Source: Microvirga flavescens
GTDB taxonomy: Bacteria; Pseudomonadota; Alphaproteobacteria; Rhizobiales; Beijerinckiaceae
DNA length: 64,000 bases
Direction of reading: 5' to 3'
Assembly: GCF_003290125.1 (NCBI RefSeq)
Contig: NZ_QMKH01000003.1
Location: forward strand, 1-64,000
This document shows, piece by piece, positions 53,295-62,383 of this stretch. Below the pieces are notes generated by a model. That model saw only the letters and a program-made list of their open reading frames with translations, ran no database searches and was not told the origin of the DNA. Both the position numbers and the translations under genes were made by a program. How positions within the stretch are numbered: position 1 is the first letter of the stretch; each line of letters opens with the position of its first letter.

Positions 53295-55102
53295 GCAGCA
53301 TCGCAATCACGGGCGCCATCATTCTTGGCGCGGTGGTCCTCTTCGTGTGGAACCGCCTGCCTGTCGTTCTCGTCGCCCTGATGACGTCGCTTGCCCTTTT
53401 CGCCACGGGCGTCCTGCCCATCGAGGATGCGCTGGGGGGCCTTGGCGATCCTGCCGTCATCTTCATCGCGACGCTGTTCATCGTCAGCGCCGGGCTCGAG
53501 GCCACGGGCGTGACCGCCTGGGCGGGTCAATTGCTCATTGCGAAAGCGGGAGAGGAAAGCCGCGCGCGCCTGCTCATCCTCACCATGTCCCTCGTCGCGC
53601 TTCTCACGGCGCTCATCAGCGTCAATGGCGCCGTCGCGGCCCTTTTGCCCGTGGTCGTCGTGATTGCGGTGCGCCTCAAGCGCGCGCCTTCGCAGCTTCT
53701 CATGCCGCTCGTGTTTTCCGCCCATGCGGGATCGATGCTCGCCCTTACCGGTACACCGGTGAACGTGCTCGTCTCGAACGCTGCCATCGACGCGGGACTC
53801 GGTCGCTTCGGCTTCTTCGAATTCACGCTGGTCGGCATCCCGCTCCTGTTGGGCACCATGGCGATCATCATCCTGTTCGGCGAGCGTCTTCTGCCGCAGA
53901 CCAGCGGCCCGACGATCCCGTCCGATTTCAGCCGGCATGCGATGACGCTCGTTGAGCAGTACGGATTGAGCAACGGCGCGTTTCAGATGCGCGTGCGTGC
54001 AAGTTCTCCTTATGTCGGCAACCCGCCTGAGGCTGTCGACGTCGCGCCGTTTCCGGGCCTTCAACTCGTCAGCATCCAGCAGAATGGCGGCGGTCCTTTG
54101 CGCCGCACGACCATCGCGGAGGGCGATTATCTCATCCTGCGGGGTGATGCGGAAACGGCGGCAACATTCGCCACGCAGAAACACCTCGCCTTCAGGCAGG
54201 AAGAAGCGGCATCCGATTTGCAGGAGACGCTTTTCAACCGCAATTCCGGCCTCGCCGAAGTCGTGATTCCGCCGCGCTCCGGCATGATCGGCTCATCCGT
54301 GTTTCCCGGCATGGTGACCGAGAGCGGCGATCTCATCATCATGGCCGTTCAACGCCAGGGCGCGGATCTCGACACAGCGGCGGTGACGCTCGAGGCCGGC
54401 GACACGCTGCTGCTGCAGGGCACATGGAAGGCGCTCGATCTGCACCTCAACGATCCCAATGTGCTGGTGGTGAATTCGCCGGAACTCGTGAGACGGCAGG
54501 CGATTCCGTTGGGAGCAGGCGCAAAGCCCGCCATCGCCATTCTGGTCGCGATGGTCATTCTTCTGGCGACAGGGTTCGTTCCTCCCGCCATCGCGGGACT
54601 TCTGGCGGCGGGTGCAATGGTGTTGACCGGCGTTCTGACTGTCGACCAATCATTCCGCGCGATCAACTGGACCACCGTCGTTCTGGTCGGCGCCATGATG
54701 CCGCTTTCAACCGCGATGGACGAGACCGGCGCTGCAAGTCTGCTCGCAGAAGGACTCGTATATGCGGTGGGAGATGCCGGCCCCTTCGCCCTCCTTGCCG
54801 GGCTCTTCCTGTTGACTGCGATCCTCGGGCAGTTGATCAGCAACACGGCGACGGCGCTGATCGTGATCCCCATCGGCGTTGCAGCCGCAAACAGCATCGG
54901 CGTGTCGCCGCGCCCGGTTCTGATGAGCGTCGCGGTCGCGGCGGCGGCTGCGTTCCTGACACCCATCGCGACACCGACCAACCTGATGGTGATGGCTCCC
55001 GGTGGCTACAAGTTCGGCGATTACTGGAAGCTCGGTCTTCCGCTGCTGATCTGGTTTTTCATCATCGCGACGTTTTACGTGCCTCTGATCTGGCGCTTTT
55101 GA
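53291..55102 (+). CDS. SLC13/DASS-type transporter with two internal TrkA-C domains
   Basis: Predicted 603-residue membrane protein. About five hydrophobic segments at each end surround a soluble central part of roughly residues 205-385 holding two TrkA-C (RCK_C) modules (FPGLQLVSIQQNG... and SGMIGSSVFPGMVTESG...). The transport signatures NTATALIVIPIG and PIATPTNLMVMAPGGY are in the second half, with LTGTPVNVLVSN in the first. This layout is seen in sulfate/dicarboxylate-type permeases; the substrate is uncertain. The start is TTG 53291, with GAGGAG 9 bases upstream. Confidence 0.87.
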   Translation: MSSIAITGAIILGAVVLFVWNRLPVVLVALMTSLALFATGVLPIEDALGGLGDPAVIFIATLFIVSAGLEATGVTAWAGQLLIAKAGEESRARLLILTMSLVALLTALISVNGAVAALLPVVVVIAVRLKRAPSQLLMPLVFSAHAGSMLALTGTPVNVLVSNAAIDAGLGRFGFFEFTLVGIPLLLGTMAIIILFGERLLPQTSGPTIPSDFSRHAMTLVEQYGLSNGAFQMRVRASSPYVGNPPEAVDVAPFPGLQLVSIQQNGGGPLRRTTIAEGDYLILRGDAETAATFATQKHLAFRQEEAASDLQETLFNRNSGLAEVVIPPRSGMIGSSVFPGMVTESGDLIIMAVQRQGADLDTAAVTLEAGDTLLLQGTWKALDLHLNDPNVLVVNSPELVRRQAIPLGAGAKPAIAILVAMVILLATGFVPPAIAGLLAAGAMVLTGVLTVDQSFRAINWTTVVLVGAMMPLSTAMDETGAASLLAEGLVYAVGDAGPFALLAGLFLLTAILGQLISNTATALIVIPIGVAAANSIGVSPRPVLMSVAVAAAAAFLTPIATPTNLMVMAPGGYKFGDYWKLGLPLLIWFFIIATFYVPLIWRF

Positions 55103-55316
55103 AAATAGTCTCATGCACGCACAGGGTGAAGAAATGCGGCGGAGACTATTGTCTTTCGATACTCGCTCCCTAGCCTATTGATTGAGTGGCCTTGTTCGCG
55201 TTTTCAATCGGCGCTCCGGCCTTGTCGTCCCTTTAAAGGCGCGCCTGAAGAATCCGATGCCCCTGCCAGCGCAGGTGCGTGAGGAAGAGGCGCAGCTTGT
55301 GTGAAGGGTGATCGTA

Positions 55317-56345
55317 ATGACGGGGCAGCAGATCGCCGGCAGCGCCGGAAAGCAGGATGCTCCCTCTCCTGCCCGTTTCACGACCCGGCACGCTCCCGTT
55401 TCCGAGCAATTCGAAGCCTGGCGTGAATTTCGCTCCAGCTCCGTCGATATCTCCCTCATTGAGAGGGCCGAGCCGGGCTTTCTGCTGGACCACGTCTCCT
55501 GGGATCTCGGCGGTGTTCTGCTCGAGCAGACTCACTTGCCTTCGACAGCGCTCAGACGCTGGCGGCACATTCCGAAATCCTTCATGGATCATTGGTGCCT
55601 GGTTCTCGCCCGCAACACGAAGATGACGAGCCGATGGGCAAGCGGCCCTGCGCGCGATCTCAGCTTTCGCTCTCTCATCTTGCCATTCGAGGGACAAGGC
55701 GCGGACGAGGACGTGTTGACCCTTTTTCTGCCGCGCGATCTTTTCCGCAAGGAAGCGAAGATCCTCGACAATGCGCATGAGGCCATTCTCAACACTGGGC
55801 CGGGCGCTATCCTGGCGGATTATCTGACCTCGCTCGCGCGGGAACTTCCGACAGTTTCGCAACAGCACCTGCCGGGGTTGCGAACGGCGACGTGCGCCAT
55901 CGTCGCCGCGTGCCTTGCTCCCACCCTTGATCGCGCGGCGGACGCCGAGAAGCCGATCACGGCGGCGCTGCGGGAGCGCGCACGCCGCATTGTTGCGCAG
56001 AACATGGCGGAGGCGGACTTCGGTCCCGACGCGCTTGCCCGCTTGATGTTCGTTTCCCGCTCGAAACTCTATCGTGTGTTCGAAAGCAGTGGCGGCGTCG
56101 CCCGCTTCATCCAGCAGGAGCGATTGAAGGAGGCGCATGACCTGCTTGCTCACGCCAGGCCCGGCACGCCAATCGGCACAATCGCGACCAACGTCGGCTT
56201 CAGCGATCACTCCGCTTTCAGCAGGGCCTTCAAACTTGAATACGGCTACAGCCCCAGCGAGGCGCGAGAGATGGCCCTTGCCGAAAATCTCTTGAACGCA
56301 TCGCCAGTGCAGCCCCCCAGCTCCAATCGGGATCCTGCATCCTGA
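55317..56345 (+). CDS. AraC family transcriptional regulator
   Basis: Predicted 342-residue regulator. The N-terminal part (residues about 20-190, including FEAWREFRSSSVDISLIER) resembles the AraC-binding-like domain. The C-terminal two helix-turn-helix units contain FGPDALARLMFVSRSKLYRVF and IGTIATNVGFSDHSAFSRAFKLEYGYSPSEAR. ATG 55317 is preferred; a GTG 9 bases upstream is possible. It precedes the efflux genes on the same strand by 158 bases and may control them. Confidence 0.9.
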   Translation: MTGQQIAGSAGKQDAPSPARFTTRHAPVSEQFEAWREFRSSSVDISLIERAEPGFLLDHVSWDLGGVLLEQTHLPSTALRRWRHIPKSFMDHWCLVLARNTKMTSRWASGPARDLSFRSLILPFEGQGADEDVLTLFLPRDLFRKEAKILDNAHEAILNTGPGAILADYLTSLARELPTVSQQHLPGLRTATCAIVAACLAPTLDRAADAEKPITAALRERARRIVAQNMAEADFGPDALARLMFVSRSKLYRVFESSGGVARFIQQERLKEAHDLLAHARPGTPIGTIATNVGFSDHSAFSRAFKLEYGYSPSEAREMALAENLLNASPVQPPSSNRDPAS

Positions 56346-56503
56346 ATATTGGGATTCTCGGCATAGAGCTGAGATAGTGGGCTCATCCCGGACTATCGGC
56401 GCACTGCTATCTTTTCTCTTGGGTCTGTATGCCGCCTTCCTCCCTTAACGGTGAGGCGGCACACGGTTGCGTGCAACTTGGAACGTGTGGGTGCGGCTAG
56501 CCG

Positions 56504-57100
56504 ATGCCAGAAGTCGAGATTGTCAGACGCGCACCCTCATCCGACGCACGGCATGATCCTTTGAAGTACCGCTCTCGCTGGATCGGCTTTCTGCTGCTGG
56601 GCGTGGTGTTCCTCGCATGCGGCACGGTGGCGGTCATGCTCCCTACAATGTCAACCATCGCGACCAGCACGGTGCTCGGTGCTGTGCTCGCCATCGCCGG
56701 AGCCGTCACCGTCGTCCAGACTTTTCAAGTTAAAAGCTGGGCCGGTTTCGTCTGGCAGATGCTCTGCGGCGCAGCCGAAGTCGTCGGCGGCCTCCTGATA
56801 TGGCTCAACCCGCTGAAGGGCGCGGCCGCGGTCACGCTGCTGGTGGCCATCGTTCTTGTTGCGCAGGGCATCTCGCAGATTGGCCTCGCCTTCAAAATCC
56901 GCCCTCAACGCGGGTGGACCTGGCTTGTCATCGCGGGCCTTTGTTCTCTGGCGATCAGCCTCGCCTTGGTTCTCCGGTTCCCGTTTCCGAACATCACATA
57001 TCCCGGCTCAATGGCCGGCGTCGCGCTGCTCCTCGCCGGCGTCGCTTACATCGCCATCGCCGTGGGCTGGTTGAAGGTCGGCATGGAGCGTTCGTCATGA
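56504..57100 (+). CDS. HdeD-like (DUF308) membrane protein
   Basis: Predicted 198-residue inner-membrane protein with about six hydrophobic segments in three similar pairs, the HdeD/DUF308 layout. HdeD in E. coli is linked to acid tolerance. ATG 56504 is followed 4 bases from its stop by the adaptor gene overlap (ATGA at 57097). Its place as first gene of an RND operon is unusual and suggests an accessory role. Confidence 0.88.
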   Translation: MPEVEIVRRAPSSDARHDPLKYRSRWIGFLLLGVVFLACGTVAVMLPTMSTIATSTVLGAVLAIAGAVTVVQTFQVKSWAGFVWQMLCGAAEVVGGLLIWLNPLKGAAAVTLLVAIVLVAQGISQIGLAFKIRPQRGWTWLVIAGLCSLAISLALVLRFPFPNITYPGSMAGVALLLAGVAYIAIAVGWLKVGMERSS

Positions 57101-58173
57101 CACCAGCGGCCATCGGAGCACTGGTGTGCACCCTCGTTATGCTTGCGGGCTGCCAGCGTGAGGAGGAAGCTGCGAACCCGCCTCCGCGTGCCGTGCGCGC
57201 CATCGCCGTCGAGGCCGCGCACCCGCGCTCCGCCGACACTTTCAGTGGACACATCGAGGCGCATGAGCAAGTGTCGCTCGCGTTTCGCATTGGCGGGCGT
57301 TTGACCGAGCGATTTGTGAATATCGGGAGCGAGGTCCATGACGGCCAACCGATTGCACGGCTGGAGCCGCAGAACGAGCTGAACGCCCTGCGCTCCGCAC
57401 GCGCCGCCCTTTCCGCTGCCGAAGGTGTTCTGACTCAGGCCGAAAACAACTTCGACCGGCAACGCGAGCTTCTGGCGCGGAACGTCACGACGCAAGCCTA
57501 TTTCGAGGCCGCCGAGCAAGCGAGAAACGCCGCCGGGTCACAGGTGGAAGCCGCGCGCGCGCAACTTGAGACGGCGGAAGACGTGGTGCGCTTCACCAAG
57601 CTGGATGCCGATGCCGCCGGGGTCGTGACGGCGGTGGGGGCCGAGCCCGGCGAAGTCGTGCAGGCAGGGCAAGCCATCGTGCGGCTTGCCCGCAGGGGCG
57701 GACGCGATGCGGTGTTCAACGTTCCGGCGCAGTTCCTCAGGTCCGTTTCGCCCGATACGGTTGTGAACGTGAGGATGGCCGATAACCCCACGGCGGTTGC
57801 CAAGGGCAGAGTACGGGAAATCTCGCCGCAGGCCGATCCCGTCACCCGCACGCATCAGGTGAGAGTTGGGCTGACATCCCCGCCTCCGTCCTTCAGGCTC
57901 GGCACCTCGGTCATCGGAACGGTGCAGACCGAGGCGGCACCGTTTCTCGCCGTCCCTGCGACGGCGCTGGTGGGAGAGCCGAAGGCGCAGGCGGTCTGGG
58001 TCGTCGATCCCAAAACATCGAGCGTTGCGCTGCGCAAGGTCGATGTCGTTCGTCAGGAACCCGCCACCGCCTTCATCACCAAGGGGCTGAGTGCTGGCGA
58101 CGTCGTCGTCACCGCCGGCGTGAACTCGCTGAGGGAAGGGCAGACCGTTCGCCTTTTGGGAGCGGAACTGTGA
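57097..58173 (+). CDS. RND efflux periplasmic adaptor subunit 1
   Basis: Predicted 358-residue membrane-fusion protein. A lipobox (VMLAGCQ) suggests a lipoprotein anchored in the inner membrane. The barrel-sandwich hybrid starts with LAFRIGGRLTERFVNIGSEV, a long coiled-coil hairpin follows (ALSAAEGVLTQAENNFDRQRELL), then VTAVGAEPGEVVQAGQ and the beta-barrel domain. It shares sequence with adaptor 2 at 61259-62383 throughout. Starts overlap the HdeD stop (ATGA). Confidence 0.93.
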   Translation: MTPAAIGALVCTLVMLAGCQREEEAANPPPRAVRAIAVEAAHPRSADTFSGHIEAHEQVSLAFRIGGRLTERFVNIGSEVHDGQPIARLEPQNELNALRSARAALSAAEGVLTQAENNFDRQRELLARNVTTQAYFEAAEQARNAAGSQVEAARAQLETAEDVVRFTKLDADAAGVVTAVGAEPGEVVQAGQAIVRLARRGGRDAVFNVPAQFLRSVSPDTVVNVRMADNPTAVAKGRVREISPQADPVTRTHQVRVGLTSPPPSFRLGTSVIGTVQTEAAPFLAVPATALVGEPKAQAVWVVDPKTSSVALRKVDVVRQEPATAFITKGLSAGDVVVTAGVNSLREGQTVRLLGAEL

Positions 58174-61100
58174 TGGCGGTAAACCTCTCCGAATGGTCGC
58201 TCAGGCATCGATCGCTGGTCGTCTTCATGATGATCGTCGTGGTAGCGGCGGGCATCGCGTCGTATTTCCGTCTTGGCCGCGCCGAAGACCCAAGCTTCGT
58301 CATCAAGACCATGATCGTCTCCGCCGCGTGGCCGGGGGCCAGCCTCGACGACACGCTCAAGCAGGTGACGGAGCGCATTGAAAGAAAGCTCGAGGAGACG
58401 CCGAACCTCGACTTCCTGCGCAGCTACACCAGCCCCGGTGTGACGACGATTTTCGTCGCCTTGAAGGGCGACACGTCCGCACGCGAGGTTCACGACACCT
58501 GGTATCAAGTCCGCAATCAGATCGCCGATATCCGCCTCACCCTGCCACAGGGCGTCGTTGGCCCGGTCTTCAACGACCGCTTCGGCGATACTTTCGGCAT
58601 CATCTACGGCTTCACCGTCGACGGGTTCACCCACCGCGAATTGCGCGACCATGTCGAGAACGTGCGCTCGAAGCTGCTGTTGGTGCCGGATGTCTCGAAA
58701 GTCGAGATCATCGGCGCGCAGGACGAGCGCATCTTTGTCGAGTTCTCCGTGAAGGAACTCGCCGCGCTCGGCATCGACCGAACCATGCTTCTGAGCGCGC
58801 TGCAAAGCCAGAACGTCGTGCGCCCCGCAGGCACCATTCAGACCGATGCCGAAAGGATCTCCCTCAACGTCTCGGGCGCGTTCGTGTCCGAGAAGGACAT
58901 TCTCGGCATCAACTTTCCGGTCGGTGACCGCATGGTCCGCCTTGGCGACATCGCCAGCGTCCACCGCGCCTATGCCGACCCGCCGCAACCGCTCTTTCGC
59001 GTGAACGGGAAGGAGGCCATTGGCCTTGCCATCGCCATGCGCGAGGGCGGCGACATTCTGGCGCTTGGCGGGAACATCAAGACCGCCATGAATGCAATCA
59101 AGAACGATCTTCCTCTCGGCATCGAGCCGCAACTCGTTGCCGATCAATCGACGACCGTGAAGGATGCGATTGCGGACTTCATGTCGTCGCTCTGGCAGGC
59201 CATCGCGATCATTCTCGTGGTGAGTTTCATCAGCCTCGGCGTGCGGCCCGGCCTCGTGGTGGCCCTCTCCATTCCCCTGACGCTCGCTGTCGTCTTCGCC
59301 GTCATGGATCTCGCCCATATCGACATGCAGCGCGTATCGCTCGGCGCGCTCATCATTGCGCTGACGCTCCTCGTCGACGATGCCATGACGACGACGGATG
59401 CGATGATGACGCGTCTTGCCGCCGGGGACGACAAACAGCGCGCCGCGACTTATGCCTTCACGCGCTTCGCCTTCGCCATGCTGGCGGGCACGCTCGTCAC
59501 CATCGCAGGCTTCGTGCCTATCGGTTTCGCGGCGAGCGCTGCGGGGGAATACACGTTCTCGCTGTTCGCCGTCGTCGGCATCGCACTGATCGTCTCATGG
59601 TTCGTGGCAGTGATCTTCTCCCCCCTTCTCGGCGTCTGGATTCTCAAATCACCCAAGAGCAGCACAGCCCAGCAATCGGCGGGCCGCGTCATGACGCTCT
59701 ATCGCCACGTTCTATCCTCGGCCATGCGCTGGAAGTGGCTCACCATCGCAGGAACGCTCGCTCTTTTCTTGCTCTCGATTCTGGCGCTGCCTCTTGTTCC
59801 ACGCCAGTTCTTCCCTGCCTCCGACAGGCCGGAATTGCTGGTCGACCTGCAGCTGCCGCAGAACGCCTCGATCTATGCGAGCGAAGACATTGCGCGCCGG
59901 TTCGACGCCGTGCTCACGAGCGATCCGGATGTCGCGCGCTGGAGTACTTATGTCGGGCGCGGCGCGATCCGTTTCTACCTGCCCTTGAACGCCCAGCTTC
60001 CCAACCCGTTCTTCAGCCAGGCCGTAATCGTCGCTCGCGACGTCGCAGCCCGCGAGCGGCTTCGCGCAAAGCTCGAGCCACTTCTGGCGAACGAATTTCC
60101 GAGCCTCATCGCGCGTGTCTATCCACTCGAACTCGGCCCGCCGGTCGGCTGGCCCGTGCAATATCGGGTGAGCGGCCCCGATCTTGATACGGTCCGCGAC
60201 ATCTCCCTCAAGGTCGCGCAAGTCATCGCAGGCGATCATCGCACCGAGAACGTCAATTACGATTGGATCGAGCCCGCGCGCGAGATCGACATCCACGTCG
60301 ATCAGGATGAGGCGCGGCGATTGGGGCTGAGCTCGCAGGCCGTCGCGGCGGTGTTGAGCACGGTCATATCTGGAACGCCCGTCACGCAGGTTCGGGATGA
60401 CATTCACCTTGTCGATGTGGTGGTGCGCGCCACGGACGAGCAGCGTGAATCGCTTGCAACGCTGGAGACCCTGCAGGTCGCCCTGCCGAACGGGCGCACC
60501 GTTCCGCTCAAGCAGTTCGCAACATTCTCCTACAAGCAGGATTACCCGCTCGTCTGGCGTCGCGACCGTGTTCCAACGCTGACGGTGCAGGCGGATCTCG
60601 TGCCCGGCAACCTTCCTGAGACAGTAGTCTCGGCCCTGACACAAAAGATGGAGGAACTGCGCAAGACGCTGCCGCCATCCTACCACATCGCCATCGGCGG
60701 CACGGTGGAAGAGAGCGCGCAATCGCAGGCCTCCGTCATCGCCGTCATTCCGCTCATGCTGTTCATCACGTTGACGGTGCTGATGGTCCAGCTCAAGAGC
60801 TTCCAACGGCTGGTGCTGGTTCTAAGCGTCGCGCCGCTCGGCTTGATCGGCGTCGTCGGGGCCCTGCTTCTGTCGGGCAAGCCACTTGGTTTCGTCGCTC
60901 TTCTCGGCATTCTCGCTCTTCTCGGCATCATCACCAAGAACGCGGTGATCCTCATCGGCCAGATCGACGCCGAGCGCGCGGGCGGCAAGAATGTGCGCGA
61001 TGCCGTGATGGATGCGAGCAGCACACGCTTTCGCCCTATCATGCTCACCGCGATCTCCACCATTCTGGGCATGACCCCCATCGCGCCAACCGTCTTCTGG

Positions 61101-61262
61101 GGACCGATGGCCTTCTCCATCATGGGCGGGCTTTTCGTGGCGACGATCCTGACGCTGGTTTTTCTGCCCACGCTTTACGTCGCCTGGTTCGGGCGAAAGG
61201 GAGCCACGCCGGAAGAGAGCGCGCCTCTGGCTGCAAATCTTGCCGAAGGAGCTGCGCGATGA
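58173..61262 (+). CDS. RND efflux pump permease
   Basis: Predicted 1029-residue inner-membrane pump with two repeats of six membrane segments and large periplasmic loops (AcrB/MexB superfamily). The proton-relay aspartates are in LTLLVDDAMTTTDAM in segment 4, and the lysine in GIITKNAVILIGQ in segment 10. ATG 58173 shares one base with the adaptor stop; GTG 58170 is the alternative. No TolC-type outer-membrane channel is encoded here, so a shared one is expected. Substrate is unknown. Confidence 0.94.
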   Translation: MAVNLSEWSLRHRSLVVFMMIVVVAAGIASYFRLGRAEDPSFVIKTMIVSAAWPGASLDDTLKQVTERIERKLEETPNLDFLRSYTSPGVTTIFVALKGDTSAREVHDTWYQVRNQIADIRLTLPQGVVGPVFNDRFGDTFGIIYGFTVDGFTHRELRDHVENVRSKLLLVPDVSKVEIIGAQDERIFVEFSVKELAALGIDRTMLLSALQSQNVVRPAGTIQTDAERISLNVSGAFVSEKDILGINFPVGDRMVRLGDIASVHRAYADPPQPLFRVNGKEAIGLAIAMREGGDILALGGNIKTAMNAIKNDLPLGIEPQLVADQSTTVKDAIADFMSSLWQAIAIILVVSFISLGVRPGLVVALSIPLTLAVVFAVMDLAHIDMQRVSLGALIIALTLLVDDAMTTTDAMMTRLAAGDDKQRAATYAFTRFAFAMLAGTLVTIAGFVPIGFAASAAGEYTFSLFAVVGIALIVSWFVAVIFSPLLGVWILKSPKSSTAQQSAGRVMTLYRHVLSSAMRWKWLTIAGTLALFLLSILALPLVPRQFFPASDRPELLVDLQLPQNASIYASEDIARRFDAVLTSDPDVARWSTYVGRGAIRFYLPLNAQLPNPFFSQAVIVARDVAARERLRAKLEPLLANEFPSLIARVYPLELGPPVGWPVQYRVSGPDLDTVRDISLKVAQVIAGDHRTENVNYDWIEPAREIDIHVDQDEARRLGLSSQAVAAVLSTVISGTPVTQVRDDIHLVDVVVRATDEQRESLATLETLQVALPNGRTVPLKQFATFSYKQDYPLVWRRDRVPTLTVQADLVPGNLPETVVSALTQKMEELRKTLPPSYHIAIGGTVEESAQSQASVIAVIPLMLFITLTVLMVQLKSFQRLVLVLSVAPLGLIGVVGALLLSGKPLGFVALLGILALLGIITKNAVILIGQIDAERAGGKNVRDAVMDASSTRFRPIMLTAISTILGMTPIAPTVFWGPMAFSIMGGLFVATILTLVFLPTLYVAWFGRKGATPEESAPLAANLAEGAAR

Positions 61263-62383
61263 AAGCGTCTCCTCTCATCGCCCTCATGGTGGCCCTTCCC
61301 CCGCTGCTGGCGGCCTGCAGCCGTCAGGCAGAGGCTCCGCAGCCGAAATCGCGTCCCGTACGGGTGTTGGCTGTCGAGCCCGCAAAGCTGGGAGACGCCA
61401 TTGTCCTCACCGGTGACGTGCAGGCCGAGAAGGAAGTGTCCCGCGCGTTTCGCATTGGCGGGCGCGTCATCGAGCGCCCGGTCAATATCGGGGATCGCAT
61501 CACGGCGGGCCAGCTTCTTGCGCGGCTCGATCCTCAGACGGAACAGAACGCATTGCGCGCCGCACAGGCCGCGCTTGCCGCTGCCGAAGGACAAGTCAGT
61601 AAGACACGCAACGTCTATGAGCGTCAGGCAAGCCTGCTCGCGCAAGGCTTCACGACACGCCCGCGCTATGATCAGGCGCGGCAGGCCCTGCAAACGGCGC
61701 AGGCACAAGTCGAGGATGCCGAAGCACAGGTTGAGGCGGCGCAGGACCGCCTTGCCTTCACTGAAATTCACGCCGACACGGATGGCGTTGTCACCGCGCG
61801 CGGTGCGGAACCGGGCGAAGTGGTGCAGCCCGGACAGATGATCGTCCAGGTGGCGCGTGCGGACGGCAGGGACGCGGTGTTCGACATACCCGCGCGCATG
61901 CTTCAAACGGCGGTTCGCGATCCGTTGATCGAGATCACGCTGATGGACGACCCCAGAGTCACGGCCATCGGGCGCGTGCGGGAAGTCGCATCGCAGGCGG
62001 ACCCTGTCACACGCACGTTCCGGGTGCGCGTCGGTCTCGACCATCCTCCGGAGGAGATGCGGCTTGGAGCGACGGTCGCGGGCCGGATAGACCTCTATTC
62101 CGCGTCCGTGATCGCCATACCCGCAAGCGGGTTGACGCGCTTTGGCCGCGATCCCGCCGTGTGGATTGTCGATCCGGCAACCTCCGCCGTGTCGCTGCGC
62201 GCGGTAAGCGTGCTGCGCTACACCCCGACAAGCGTCGTCATCTCACAGGGACTGCATCCGGGCGAAATCATTGTCACGGCAGGAACGCAGGCCCTGCATC
62301 CGGGCCAGATCATTCGCATTCTCCCCGCATCGCCCGCTCCATCCAGGCTTTCGCTCACGACGACGCACGCGAAACCATCATGA
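61259..62383 (+). CDS. RND efflux periplasmic adaptor subunit 2
   Basis: Predicted 374-residue membrane-fusion protein with lipobox LLAACSR. Its domains line up with adaptor 1: RAFRIGGRVIERPVNIGD, the coiled coil ALAAAEGQVSKTRNVYERQASLL, VTARGAEPGEVVQPGQ, and RVREVASQADPVTRTFRVRVGL against RVREISPQADPVTRTHQVRVGL. The likeness points to tandem duplication around the pump gene. The ATG overlaps the pump stop by 4 bases. Confidence 0.93.
   Translation: MKASPLIALMVALPPLLAACSRQAEAPQPKSRPVRVLAVEPAKLGDAIVLTGDVQAEKEVSRAFRIGGRVIERPVNIGDRITAGQLLARLDPQTEQNALRAAQAALAAAEGQVSKTRNVYERQASLLAQGFTTRPRYDQARQALQTAQAQVEDAEAQVEAAQDRLAFTEIHADTDGVVTARGAEPGEVVQPGQMIVQVARADGRDAVFDIPARMLQTAVRDPLIEITLMDDPRVTAIGRVREVASQADPVTRTFRVRVGLDHPPEEMRLGATVAGRIDLYSASVIAIPASGLTRFGRDPAVWIVDPATSAVSLRAVSVLRYTPTSVVISQGLHPGEIIVTAGTQALHPGQIIRILPASPAPSRLSLTTTHAKPS

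Noticed and set aside
56400..56470. Possible hairpin CCGCCT/AGGCGG after the AraC gene
   Set aside because: The loop is long and no T run follows; not strong enough to call.
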